Source of the DNA: Bradyrhizobium arachidis
GTDB taxonomy: Bacteria > Pseudomonadota > Alphaproteobacteria > Rhizobiales > Xanthobacteraceae
Direction of reading: 5' to 3'
NCBI RefSeq assembly: GCF_024758505.1
Contig: NZ_CP077970.1
Coordinates: 9,317,501-9,381,500 of the forward strand
Length of the DNA stretch: 64,000 bases
Part shown: positions 37,379 through 44,862 of the stretch, one piece after another
Position numbering within the stretch: position 1 is the first letter of the stretch
How the letters are laid out: each line of letters opens with the position of its first letter
The notes under the pieces: generated by a model
What the model was told of the DNA's origin: nothing
The model's database searches: none
What the model saw: only the letters and a program-made list of their open reading frames with translations
Position numbers and translations under genes: made by a program

Positions 37379-38169
37379 CGCAACGTCTCCTGAACCCGCC
37401 CGCGCGCGACGTCCAGAAACACCTCTTCCAGCGTCGAGCGATTATAGCGGGCCATGATGGCGTCGGGCGTATCATCGTCCTCGATGCGGCCGCGCTTCAT
37501 GATGATGACGCGGTCGCAGAGACGCTCGACCTCGAGCATGTTGTGCGAGGCGAGCAGGATGGTCGCGCCATTGTCCCTGCGATAGGTCTCCAGATGCGCC
37601 CGCACCCAATCGGCCGTATCCGGATCGAGCGAGGCGGTCGGCTCGTCCAGGAGCAACAGCTCGGGCTCGTTGATCAGGGCTTTCGCCAGCGCAACGCGGG
37701 TCTTCTGCCCGGCGGAAAGTTTTCCGTTGGCGCGGTCGAGGAATTCGTTGAGGTCGAGATCTTCGGCAAGTCTTGCGATGCGCGCCTTCAGGTCGCTCAC
37801 CGCATAGAGCTTGCCGAAGATGGTCAGGTTCTGCCGCACGGTGAGGCGCATCGGCATGTCGACATAGGGGCTCTCGAAGTTCATCCGCCCGAGCACGTCG
37901 GCGCTCTCCTCCGGCATCCGATGGCCGAGCACGGTCACCTTGCCCGAGGTCGGCAGCACCAGGCCCATGATCATCGCGATCGTGGTGGTCTTGCCGGCGC
38001 CGTTGCCGCCGAGCAGCCCGGTGATGCTGCCGCGGGAAAGGGAAAACGAGATGCCGTCGACGGCGCGGGTCTGCTTGTAGACCTTGACCAGACGATCGAC
38101 CTCGATGGCCGCGGGGAGCCTGCGATCCGCGACAGTCGGCCAGCTTGAAGCCTTGTCATTCTCGGTCAT
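37375..38169 (-). CDS. ABC exporter ATP-binding protein
   Basis: A 264-residue cytoplasmic ATPase of the CcmA/DrrA class, partner of the ABC-2 permease encoded after it. Walker A is GNGAGKTT (55-62). The signature appears as LSAGQKTR, a usual variant for this class. Walker B is LLLLDEPTASLD, and the H-switch ILLASHNMLEVERL. An N-terminal extension of about 20 polar residues precedes the first strand. The gene starts 139 bp from the divergent regS start, and that gap contains three AAGACTTG repeats. Confidence 0.92.
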   Translation of the reverse strand: MTENDKASSWPTVADRRLPAAIEVDRLVKVYKQTRAVDGISFSLSRGSITGLLGGNGAGKTTTIAMIMGLVLPTSGKVTVLGHRMPEESADVLGRMNFESPYVDMPMRLTVRQNLTIFGKLYAVSDLKARIARLAEDLDLNEFLDRANGKLSAGQKTRVALAKALINEPELLLLDEPTASLDPDTADWVRAHLETYRRDNGATILLASHNMLEVERLCDRVIIMKRGRIEDDDTPDAIMARYNRSTLEEVFLDVARGRVQETLR

Positions 38170-38204
38170 GCTGGCCGTTCTTCTGCTATTGCAGCGGGGA
38201 GCGC

Positions 38205-38249
38205 AAGACTTGAACTAACAAGACTTGACCTGAAAAGACTTGTGACCCG
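38205..38249. promoter_or_regulatory. Three tandem 15-bp repeats in the ABC exporter-regS promoter gap
   Basis: AAGACTTG recurs at 38205, 38220 and 38235 with exactly 15 bp between starts. The following seven bases are partly conserved (AACTAAC, ACCTGAA, TGACCCG). The array sits between divergent promoters, about 60-104 bp before the regS start and 36-80 bp before the ATPase start. Fixed spacing of one and a half helical turns suggests a cooperative regulator binding site, though three units could also be a chance microsatellite. Confidence 0.5.
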
Positions 38250-38308
38250 GCGGATTGTGTGAGCCGCCATGTTTGTGATCGGGCTCTCGCGTCGCTAGAT
38301 AGGTTGCC

Positions 38309-39631
38309 ATGACCGAAATTGCCGCCTCCGAGTTTCGCCATCCGCAGCGACACATCCGCCTGGATACGATCCTGCGGCTGCGCTGGCTCGCGGTGCTCGG
38401 CCAGCTTGCCGCCATCTTCATCGTGGCGCAGGGGCTGGAATTCAACGTCGCGATCATCCCCTGCGTCACCATCATCGGGCTGTCGGCAGCGCTCAATCTG
38501 GCCCTGCAAACGGCGGTCAATCCGATGCAGCGGCTGGAGCCGGCGCAGGCGGCAGGCCTGCTCGCGCTCAATATCGTGGAACTGGCCGCGCTGTTGTTCT
38601 TTACCGGCGGCTTGCAGAACCCGTTCTCGTTCCTGTTCCTGGCGCCGGTGCTGATCTCGGCCACCGCGCTGCCGGCGCGACTGACGTTCGGCCTCGGCCT
38701 GCTCGCGGTCGCCTGCGCCTCGATCCTGTTCTTCTATCATCTGCCGCTGCCGTGGGATTCCGACGACCCGCTGGTGCTGCCGCCGATCTATCTGGTCGGC
38801 GTCTGGCTCTCGATCGCGCTCGCGATCGGCGTCACCAGCCTCTACTCCTTCCAGGTGACCGAGGAGGCGCGCAAGCTCGCGAACGCGCTCGCCGCAACCG
38901 AGCTGGTGCTGACGCGCGAGCAGCATTTGACCCAGCTCGACGGGCTCGCTGCCGCCGCCGCGCATGAGCTCGGCACGCCGCTCGCAACGATCTTCCTGAT
39001 CTCGCGCGAGCTCGAGAAGACGGTGAAGGACCCGACCCTGGTGGGCGACTTGAAGACCTTGCGCGAACAGACGCAACGGTGCCGGGACATCCTGAGCAAG
39101 ATCACCCAGCTGTCCTCGACCGGCGCGCCGTTCGACCAGATGAAGGTGTCCGAGCTGATCGAGGAGGTGGTGGCTCCGCACCGCGATTTCGGCGTCGCCA
39201 TCAAGGTCAGGATCGCAGTCGCCGCTGCCACGGAACCGGTCGGCTCGCGCAATCCGGCGGTACTTTATGGTGTCGGCAACATCGTCGAAAATGCCGTCGA
39301 TTTCGCGCATACCACCGTGGAGGTGAACGCCTGGTGGAACAACGACACCATCGAGATCGTGATTTCCGACGACGGGCCGGGCATTCCGCCCGACCTGCTG
39401 AACCGGATCGGCGAGCCCTATCTCTCGCGACGACGGCCGCAGGATGAGAGCGGAAGCGAGCGGCGTGGCCTCGGCCTCGGCGTGTTCATCGCGCGCACGT
39501 TACTCGAGCGGACCGGCGCCAAGGTCTCGTTTACCAACCGGACGTTCCCGGAGCACGGCGCCGTGGTGCAGATCGCCTGGCCGCGAGAGCGTTTTGAGAC
39601 TATCGAGACGCTCGAAGAAACAATAGGATAG
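38309..39631 (+). CDS. regS: Redox-sensing histidine kinase RegS (RegB/PrrB/ActS family)
   Basis: A 440-residue membrane kinase. Six hydrophobic helices fill about 25-185. Between helices three and four lies GGLQNPF (100-106), matching the ubiquinone-binding heptad of RegB. The H-box is AAAAHELGTPLATI with phosphoacceptor His219. Cys258 in QTQRCRDIL corresponds to the redox-active cysteine of RegB. N- and G-boxes follow (GNIVENAVDF, SDDGPGIPPD, GLGLGVFIARTLLE). In Bradyrhizobium, RegSR controls nitrogen fixation, redox and CO2 genes. The partner regR follows after a 103-bp gap that may contain its own promoter. Confidence 0.95.
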   Translation: MTEIAASEFRHPQRHIRLDTILRLRWLAVLGQLAAIFIVAQGLEFNVAIIPCVTIIGLSAALNLALQTAVNPMQRLEPAQAAGLLALNIVELAALLFFTGGLQNPFSFLFLAPVLISATALPARLTFGLGLLAVACASILFFYHLPLPWDSDDPLVLPPIYLVGVWLSIALAIGVTSLYSFQVTEEARKLANALAATELVLTREQHLTQLDGLAAAAAHELGTPLATIFLISRELEKTVKDPTLVGDLKTLREQTQRCRDILSKITQLSSTGAPFDQMKVSELIEEVVAPHRDFGVAIKVRIAVAAATEPVGSRNPAVLYGVGNIVENAVDFAHTTVEVNAWWNNDTIEIVISDDGPGIPPDLLNRIGEPYLSRRRPQDESGSERRGLGLGVFIARTLLERTGAKVSFTNRTFPEHGAVVQIAWPRERFETIETLEETIG

Positions 39632-39734
39632 ACCGCGACCTTGCGTCGCACAAAACCACTGGTCGACCATTGGCGGCCTTGGCATCGCGCGATTGCGCCG
39701 CCATATATAGACGCGTTGGAGAGAGGAAAAAACC

Positions 39735-40289
39735 TTGAACGCCATCGCCGAACTGAATGAACAGACCGACCGCTCGCTTCTGATCGTGGAGGACGACAAG
39801 CCGTTCCTGGAGCGGCTGTCGCGTGCCATGGAGACGCGCGGGTTCACCGTAACATCGTGTGACACCGTGTCGGATGGATTGGCTGAGATCGGCAAGGCCG
39901 CGCCTGCCTTCGCCGTGGTCGATCTGCGGCTCGGCGACGGCAACGGCCTCGACGTCGTCTCGGCGCTGAAGAAGAAGCGCCCCGAGGCGCGCGCCATCGT
40001 ACTCACGGGCTACGGCAACATCGCGACCGCGGTAACAGCAGTGAAGATGGGCGCAATCGACTATCTCTCAAAACCTGCTGACGCCGACGACGTCGTCGCG
40101 GCATTGCTCTCGACCGGGACGGAAAAGTCCGAGCTGCCGGCGAATCCGATGTCGGCCGACCGCGTGCGCTGGGAGCACATCCAGCGCATCTACGAGATGT
40201 GCAACCGCAACGTCTCGGAAACCGCGCGCCGCCTCAACATGCACCGCCGCACGCTCCAGCGCATTCTGGCCAAGCGCGCGCCGAGGTAA
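39735..40289 (+). CDS. regR: Redox response regulator RegR (RegA/PrrA/ActR family)
   Basis: A 184-residue response regulator. The receiver domain (about 13-125) has the acidic pocket in VEDD (19-22) and phosphoacceptor Asp63 in VVDLRLGDGNG. The C-terminal Fis-like helix-turn-helix (about 145-182), VSETARRLNMHRRTLQRILAK, is strongly conserved in the RegA class. The start is a TTG at 39735 with AGAGGA eight bases upstream. No ATG occurs at the right place, so a low-efficiency start may hold expression down. It belongs with the preceding regS gene and is followed by a family repeat that may terminate transcription. Confidence 0.95.
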   Translation: MNAIAELNEQTDRSLLIVEDDKPFLERLSRAMETRGFTVTSCDTVSDGLAEIGKAAPAFAVVDLRLGDGNGLDVVSALKKKRPEARAIVLTGYGNIATAVTAVKMGAIDYLSKPADADDVVAALLSTGTEKSELPANPMSADRVRWEHIQRIYEMCNRNVSETARRLNMHRRTLQRILAKRAPR

Positions 40290-40300
40290 GGTTGGACCCT

Positions 40301-40386
40301 GTAGGGTGGGCAAAGGCGCAAAGCGCCGTGCCCACCATCTGTCCGCGACGGAGATAGTAGTGGTGGGCACGGTTCGCCTTGCCCAC
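40301..40386. repeat. GTAGGGTGGGCA family repeat downstream of regR
   Basis: GTAGGGTGGGCAAAGGCG opens the element, and CGCCGTGCCCACC and GGTGGGCACGGTTCGCC form a second pair of arms, closing with TTGCCCAC. It starts 12 bp after regR and separates it from the small convergent gene ending at 40396. A shorter relative lies on the other side of that gene (40803-40833). Confidence 0.75.
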
Positions 40387-40395
40387 TGTGCAGAC

Positions 40396-40701
40396 TTACT
40401 CGATTGTTGAGGTAATTTCGCGGGCTCCACTTTTCGCACCGCCATAGCGCCTTCTCACTTGGGCGCCCTTCATGAAAGAATGGGCGCGAATGATCGGCTC
40501 TACGACTGCAAACAGCCGATCAGCATCCGGACCATACATGTAGAGACTGCCATCGCTGCCATCGACGGCGATTTCATTGCCGTCGTATTCGCCGACCTCG
40601 GCCTTCGAGATGGCCGCGTCCAATTGGCCTTCCAATTCAAAAAGCCTATCCAAATTCGTAGATCCGTAGCGAAATCTTATGATGACGGCATGTTCGGTCA
40701 T
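40396..40701 (-). CDS. Small conserved hypothetical protein
   Basis: A 101-residue acidic protein, probably cytosolic. It begins MTEHAVIIRFRYGSTNLD and contains VGEYDGNEIAVDGSDGSLYMYGPDADRLFAVVEPIIR, a pattern of two beta-strands around a Gly/Asp loop and a helix. I have seen it in rhizobial genomes as an unnamed family, and I do not assign a function. ATG 40701 has AGGAA five bases upstream. A longer frame beginning at 40827 runs into the flanking repeat and is unlikely. The gene is boxed in by two members of the same repeat family (40301 and 40803). Confidence 0.65.
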   Translation of the reverse strand: MTEHAVIIRFRYGSTNLDRLFELEGQLDAAISKAEVGEYDGNEIAVDGSDGSLYMYGPDADRLFAVVEPIIRAHSFMKGAQVRRRYGGAKSGAREITSTIE

Positions 40702-40802
40702 ATGAGTTCCTACATTAATCCTGCGATCGAAGGAATGATCCTCGAGGCCTATTTCCAGAAGGGGCCTCAGGGCCCATTTTACGAACGCGGTCGTTAAACG
40801 AT

Positions 40803-40833
40803 GGTGGGCACGCTTCGCTCTGCCCACCCTACG
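40803..40833. repeat. Short GGTGGGCA..TGCCCACC hairpin
   Basis: GGTGGGCACGC pairs with TGCCCACC ahead of CTACG, a short member of the GTAGGGTGGGCA family, oriented opposite to the element at 40301. It lies between the small hypothetical gene and mmcB, upstream of the former and just beyond the mmcB stop at 40855. Confidence 0.7.
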
Positions 40834-40854
40834 GCTGCTGCATTCGCGGCACCC

Positions 40855-41346
40855 CTACTCCCAAAACTCCGCATGGCCCTGCGGATCGACCAGCCGGTTG
40901 ATCCTGAGCGCGGCCGCCATGGCAAAACGCACCGTCATCTGCTTGCGGGTGGCCGCCGCAAGCTTGTGCTCGGGCGCCTCGCAATGCAGATGCGCGCCAT
41001 AGGCGTCCGCGATGATCAACCCGGTGCCTTCAGGAAAGATCTCGCAGGGCAGATCCTGCGTGAAGGCGAAGAACAGCCGGTCGCAATGGGCGCGGTAGTC
41101 CTGCCATTTCTGATCGGCGCGCAAATCCTCGACCGACGACTTGATCTCGACGATCCAGATCTCGCCACGCTCGTTCAGCGCCACGAGATCGGCTCTGCGG
41201 CCTGACGGCAGCGGCAATTCGCTGATGCAGGTGAAGCCGAGCGAGCGCAGCAGCCGCGCCGTGCCGCGCGCAATCGCAAGCGCCGTCTCGGATTGACGGC
41301 CATCGGGCGGCGGCACGAGGGCGAGGTTGCGGGCGGTGGAGTCCAT
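40855..41346 (-). CDS. mmcB: MmcB family DNA repair protein
   Basis: A 163-residue protein with a restriction-endonuclease-like (PD-(D/E)xK) core. GRRADLVALNERGEIWIVEIKSSVEDL contains the Asp and the E-x-K typical of the fold. YRAHCDRLFFAFTQDLPCEIFP and GLIIADAYGAHLHCEAPEHKLAAATRK are conserved in alphaproteobacterial MmcB, named for mitomycin C sensitivity in Caulobacter. It would act in repair of crosslinks or other damage, and its activity has not been shown here. The start is ATG 41346 (MDSTARNLALV). The frame continues upstream to 41688 through repeat sequence, which I reject. No GTTC-N7-GTTC LexA box was seen just upstream. Confidence 0.85.
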   Translation of the reverse strand: MDSTARNLALVPPPDGRQSETALAIARGTARLLRSLGFTCISELPLPSGRRADLVALNERGEIWIVEIKSSVEDLRADQKWQDYRAHCDRLFFAFTQDLPCEIFPEGTGLIIADAYGAHLHCEAPEHKLAAATRKQMTVRFAMAAALRINRLVDPQGHAEFWE

Positions 41347-41392
41347 GGGAGGGAGATTAGCCGATTCCGTGGGGTGCGGACACCATTCACTC

Positions 41393-41540
41393 GTCATTCC
41401 GGGGCGCGCGAAGCGCGAGCCCGGAATCCATAGCCACAGGGAGACCTTGGGGCGCGGAACTGGTAACCACGAGTCTTCGTCAAACTCGATCCTGTGGTTA
41501 TGGGTCCCGGGCTCGCGACTTCGTCGCGCCCCGGGACGAC
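41393..41540. repeat. Intergenic palindromic repeat, GTCATTCCGGG family, copy 3
   Basis: A 148-bp element with outer arms GTCATTCCGGGGCGCGCGAA and TCGCGCCCCGGGACGAC, and inner AGCCCGGAATCCATA / TATGGGTCCCGGGCT arms. A further CCACAGG/CCTGTGG pair lies inside. The right end runs up to three bases from the stop codon of the glucosidase gene (41543), so the element probably serves as its terminator. Confidence 0.85.
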
Positions 41541-41542
41541 AA

Positions 41543-43141
41543 TCAAGGTGGCGCGACGATGACTCCCTCGCTGCCCCGCAGGTCCAGCACGCTCTCGAGC
41601 CGTTCGTCTTCGCGATCGAGATAGGTCGACACCAGGATCTTGCTGCCGAAGCCGATGGTGCTGGTGGTGAGCGCGACCGGCTCTGCACCGAGATTCAGGG
41701 CGACGGTCACCGCCTCGCCCTCGTACTCCCGGCGGTAGATCAGGAGATCGCCCTGCGCCGCGATCGGATGATAGGTGCCGGCAACAAGCGGCGGACATTG
41801 CTTCCTGAAGGCAATCAGGCGCTTGTAGAGATTGAGGATCGAGAACGCGTCGGCTTCGAGGTTGACGACGTTCTCATGCACATGGATCTCCGGCAGCGGC
41901 AGCCACGGCTTGACCCCGGAAAAACCGGCACAAGGCGATGAATCCCACTGCATCGGCGTGCGGCAGCCGTCGCGGCCGACACCGATGCCGGGCACGTTCT
42001 TCTCGAAGGGATCGCGCAAATCCTCAGGCGCGATCGTGACCTGCCGCATGCCGATCTCGTCGCCATAGTAGAGAGTCGGCGTGCCGCGCAAGGTGAGGAG
42101 CAGCATGGCCGCGACGCGCGCCTGTTCGGAGCCGACCCGGCTTGCGACGCGCGGGCGATCGTGATTGCCGAGCACCCAGTTCGGCCAGGCGCCCTTCGGC
42201 AACGCCTTCTCGTAGTCCTCGATGATCTTCTCGATCGCGCGCGCGCTCCAGAACGTCGACAGCAGCGCGAAATTGAACGGCATCTGCGCGCCGGTGAGAT
42301 CGTTGCCGTAATAGGCCATGAGCCGGTGCAGCGGCAGATAGATCTCGCCGATCAGCACGCGGGCGTGGAACGCATCGGTGACGCGCCGCATCTCGGCGAT
42401 CACCTCGTGCACGTCGGGCTGGTCGGTGGAATATTGCGTGAGGATCCTTTCGTGCGGCGGCCGGCCCTCGACATAATGCGGGTTCGGCGGATTGTCGCGA
42501 AACTCGGTGTCCTTGATCAGGTGCCAGATGACGTCGACACGAAAACCGTCGACGCCCTTCTCCAGCCAGAACCGCATCACGTCATAGATCGCCTCGCGCA
42601 CCTGCGGGTTGCGCCAGTTGAGATCGGGCTGCTGGGCGAGGAAGGCGTGGTAGTAATATTGGCCGGTCGCCTCATCGAACTGCCAGGCGCTGCCGCCGAA
42701 TTCCGACACCCAGTTGTTCGGCGCGCTGCCATCGTCCTTGCCGTCGCGCCAGATGTACCAGTCGCGCTTGGGATTATCGCGCGAGGACCGGCTCTCGATG
42801 AACCAGGGGTGCTGGTCCGAGGTGTGGTTCGGCACGAGGTCGAGAATCACTTTCAAGCCGTTCTCGTGCGCCACCGAGAGCAGCGCGTCGAAATCCGCCA
42901 TGGTGCCGAACAGCGGATCGATGGCGGTATAGTCGGAAATGTCGTAGCCGAAATCGGCCATCGGCGAGGGAAAGATCGGCGACAGCCAGATCGCATCGAC
43001 GCCGAGCGATTTGACGTAAGGCAGGCGCCTGAGGATGCCGGTGAGGTCGCCGACCCCGTCGCCATCGCTGTCCTGAAAGGAGCGCGGGTAGATCTGATAG
43101 AAGATGCCGTCGCGCCACCAGTTGCCATCGCCCTGAGCCAT
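41543..43141 (-). CDS. Alpha-glucosidase, glycoside hydrolase family 13
   Basis: A 532-residue GH13 enzyme that cleaves terminal alpha-glucosidic bonds, such as those in maltose, trehalose or sucrose-type oligosaccharides. The catalytic residues are Asp203 (GFRVDVIWH, nucleophile), Glu266 (LIGEIYLP, acid/base) and Asp328 (LGNHDRPR, stabiliser). The start WWRDGIFYQIYPRSFQDSDGDGVGD is typical of oligo-1,6-glucosidase/alpha-glucosidase members. DLVPNHTSDQHPWF is the second conserved region. There is no signal peptide, so it acts in the cytosol. No transporter lies next to it. ATG 43141 gives MAQGDGNWWRDG. Confidence 0.94.
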   Translation of the reverse strand: MAQGDGNWWRDGIFYQIYPRSFQDSDGDGVGDLTGILRRLPYVKSLGVDAIWLSPIFPSPMADFGYDISDYTAIDPLFGTMADFDALLSVAHENGLKVILDLVPNHTSDQHPWFIESRSSRDNPKRDWYIWRDGKDDGSAPNNWVSEFGGSAWQFDEATGQYYYHAFLAQQPDLNWRNPQVREAIYDVMRFWLEKGVDGFRVDVIWHLIKDTEFRDNPPNPHYVEGRPPHERILTQYSTDQPDVHEVIAEMRRVTDAFHARVLIGEIYLPLHRLMAYYGNDLTGAQMPFNFALLSTFWSARAIEKIIEDYEKALPKGAWPNWVLGNHDRPRVASRVGSEQARVAAMLLLTLRGTPTLYYGDEIGMRQVTIAPEDLRDPFEKNVPGIGVGRDGCRTPMQWDSSPCAGFSGVKPWLPLPEIHVHENVVNLEADAFSILNLYKRLIAFRKQCPPLVAGTYHPIAAQGDLLIYRREYEGEAVTVALNLGAEPVALTTSTIGFGSKILVSTYLDREDERLESVLDLRGSEGVIVAPP

Positions 43142-43297
43142 GTCACCACCCTGTGATCCACTTTGCGCAATGCAACGCGCCTGATACGCCTGGGTTCAGA
43201 GCAGCAGGGCATTGGGACGGTGGTATGACGCTGTTCCGCCGTCGTGGGGCGCGAATCTTTTGCTTGGCGGGCGGGCAAAAATCAGCATTGTGAGGCC

Positions 43298-43978
43298 ATG
43301 ACCCAAGAAAACGACACTGGACAAGATACTCAGGCCAAGGCGGGTGCGGTCATCGTCCCCGTCACGCTGTTCGAGCAGAACTGCACCATCATCTGGAACG
43401 AGCCCAGCAAGAAGGCGGTCGTGATCGACCCCGGCGGGGACGTGCCAAAGATCCTCGACGCGATCAAGCAGACCGGCGTCACCGTGGAGAAGATCTGGCT
43501 CACGCATGGCCACATCGATCACGTCGGCGGCGCGGCCGATTTGCGCGATGCGCTGAAGGTGCCGATCGAGGGCCCGCATGTCGCGGACAAGTTCCTGCTC
43601 GACAACGTCGTCGAGAGCGGCGCGCGCTTCGGCATGACCGGTGTACGCAACTTTGCGCCGGACCGCTGGCTCGAAGAGGGCGACACGGTCGCGATCGGCG
43701 ATCTCTCCTTCGAGATTTTTCACTGCCCCGGCCATTCGCCCGGCAGCGTGGTGTTCTTCAACAAGGAGTTGCGCTTCGCCCATGTCGGCGACGTCCTGTT
43801 CGCGGGCTCGGTCGGACGCACCGACCTGCCCGGCGGCAGCCACGCCACGCTGATCAACTCGATCAAGACAAAGCTGCTGCCGCTCGGCGACGATGTCGGC
43901 TTCATCTGCGGCCATGGCGCCGGCTCGAGCATCGGCCAGGAGCGGATGACCAATCCGTTCATCACCGGCGAGATGTAG
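43298..43978 (+). CDS. MBL-fold metallo-hydrolase, glyoxalase II-like
   Basis: A 226-residue metal-dependent hydrolase. The metal motif THGHIDHVGG contributes His70, His72, Asp74 and His75. The later His is in FHCPGHSPGSV, the bridging Asp in HVGDVLFAGSVGRTDLPGG, and the final His in ICGHGAGSSIGQE. This set is that of the glyoxalase II-like (YcbL) branch, which hydrolyses S-lactoylglutathione or similar thioesters. ATG 43298 (MTQEND) is used. A start at 43244 would add 18 residues. The gene is convergent with hxlR and divergent from the glucosidase gene. Confidence 0.88.
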   Translation: MTQENDTGQDTQAKAGAVIVPVTLFEQNCTIIWNEPSKKAVVIDPGGDVPKILDAIKQTGVTVEKIWLTHGHIDHVGGAADLRDALKVPIEGPHVADKFLLDNVVESGARFGMTGVRNFAPDRWLEEGDTVAIGDLSFEIFHCPGHSPGSVVFFNKELRFAHVGDVLFAGSVGRTDLPGGSHATLINSIKTKLLPLGDDVGFICGHGAGSSIGQERMTNPFITGEM

Positions 43979-43981
43979 GAC

Positions 43982-44350
43982 CTACTCAGCGGCCTCGGCG
44001 AGCGCCGCCGGCTCGCTTAGGTGACGCTCGCCCCAGTCTCTGATAGCCGCGATCACAGGCACAAAGCTCTTGCCCTTGCGGGTCAGGCGATATTCGACCT
44101 TGGGCGGCACGACCGCATAGTCCTTGCGGTCGATCAGGCCGCTCAGCGTCAGCGCTTTCAATTCGCGGCTGAGCACGCGCGGGGTGATTTCCGAGCTGCC
44201 ATCGGTGCCGCGCAACAATCCGCTCCTGATCTCGCCGTAGCGGCGCGGGCCGTCCTTGAGGTCCCAGACGATCCTGAGCTTGTATTTGCCGCTGATCATC
44301 TTCTGGAACGCCGCAACCGGGCACGAGCGGAGCATTTTTGCTTTCGCCAT
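43982..44350 (-). CDS. HxlR-family transcriptional regulator
   Basis: A 122-residue winged-helix regulator. Cys10 in SCPV is the cysteine that in several HxlR proteins responds to redox or electrophile stress. The core ISGKYKLRIVWDLKDGPRRYGEI and VLSRELKALTLSGLIDRKDYA are typical. ATG 44350 is set by a perfect AAAGGAGG six bases upstream. A longer frame to 44455 is rejected. It is divergent from the small dimeric-barrel gene, and two GTCCATACT repeats in between are the likely operator. Confidence 0.93.
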   Translation of the reverse strand: MAKAKMLRSCPVAAFQKMISGKYKLRIVWDLKDGPRRYGEIRSGLLRGTDGSSEITPRVLSRELKALTLSGLIDRKDYAVVPPKVEYRLTRKGKSFVPVIAAIRDWGERHLSEPAALAEAAE

Positions 44351-44393
44351 GGCGCACCTCCTTTGGAGTGAGGATAGGAGCGGCACGAAAAAA

Positions 44394-44420
44394 GTCCATA
44401 CTATCAATTTTGTCCATACT
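44394..44420. promoter_or_regulatory. Direct GTCCATACT repeats in the hxlR divergent promoter
   Basis: Exact GTCCATACT at 44394-44402 and 44412-44420, 18 bp apart, in the 125-bp gap between hxlR and the divergent gene. HxlR-family proteins (HxlR itself, YodB) bind such repeats, so this is a good operator candidate. Confidence 0.7.
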
Positions 44421-44475
44421 TGCAGAACGGCTCCCAAGGGGCAGATGATCCCCACACGACGAAAGGGAGCGTCAC

Positions 44476-44778
44476 ATGAAGCACTTCATGATCAAGTACG
44501 AGTTCAGGAGCGGCACCAAGGACGCCTGGCACGCGGAGATCGCGCGCTTCATCAAGGCGATCGAGAACGATCCGGAACTGAAGGGCCGGATCAGCTATCG
44601 CTGCATGAAGAACCGCGACGACGGCAGCTACTTCCATCTCGCAGGGGTCACGGACGATGCGGCCCAGAAGACGCTGCAATCGCGCGACTTCTTCAAGCAC
44701 TATACGGAGATGACACGGACGGTCGCAGGCGGCGAGGTGACGGTGACACCGATCGAGATGATCGACGCCACGGCGTAG
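44476..44778 (+). CDS. Small dimeric-barrel-like protein controlled by HxlR
   Basis: A 100-residue protein starting MKHFMIKYEFRSGTKDAWH, a strand-helix pattern like the antibiotic-biosynthesis-monooxygenase (ABM) fold. ISYRCMKNRDDGSYFHLAGV gives the second strand pair, and QSRDFFKHYTEMTRTV a final helix. The function is unknown. A role in handling an electrophile or quinone sensed by HxlR is suggested by the divergent arrangement. AAAGGGAG precedes the ATG. It is likely the direct target of the regulator. Confidence 0.7.
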   Translation: MKHFMIKYEFRSGTKDAWHAEIARFIKAIENDPELKGRISYRCMKNRDDGSYFHLAGVTDDAAQKTLQSRDFFKHYTEMTRTVAGGEVTVTPIEMIDATA

Positions 44779-44811
44779 TGTGGATTAATGCGGCGGTGCC
44801 GCCAACAACTC

Positions 44812-44857
44812 CGCCGTCGTCCCGGACAAGTGTAAGCGCAGATCCGGGACGACGGCG
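44812..44857. terminator. Perfect 15-bp inverted repeat between convergent genes
   Basis: CGCCGTCGTCCCGGA (44812-44826) pairs perfectly with TCCGGGACGACGGCG (44843-44857) around a 16-base loop. It lies between the dimeric-barrel gene and the convergent esterase gene and probably terminates both. The GTCGTCC..GGACGAC ends match the repeat at 54588. Confidence 0.75.
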
Positions 44858-44862
44858 TTGCG

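Noticed and set aside
38205..38249. CRISPR array
   Set aside because: There are only three units of 8 conserved bases with 7-base gaps. Spacers and repeats are far too short, and no cas genes are present.
39680..39710. Sigma54-like TTGGCATCGCGCGATTGC ahead of regR
   Set aside because: The GG and GC are separated by twelve bases instead of ten, which abolishes sigma54 recognition.
41200..41400. LexA/SOS box ahead of mmcB
   Set aside because: I looked for GTTC-N7-GTTC near the start and found none; the upstream DNA is repeat sequence. SOS control may still exist but is not shown here.
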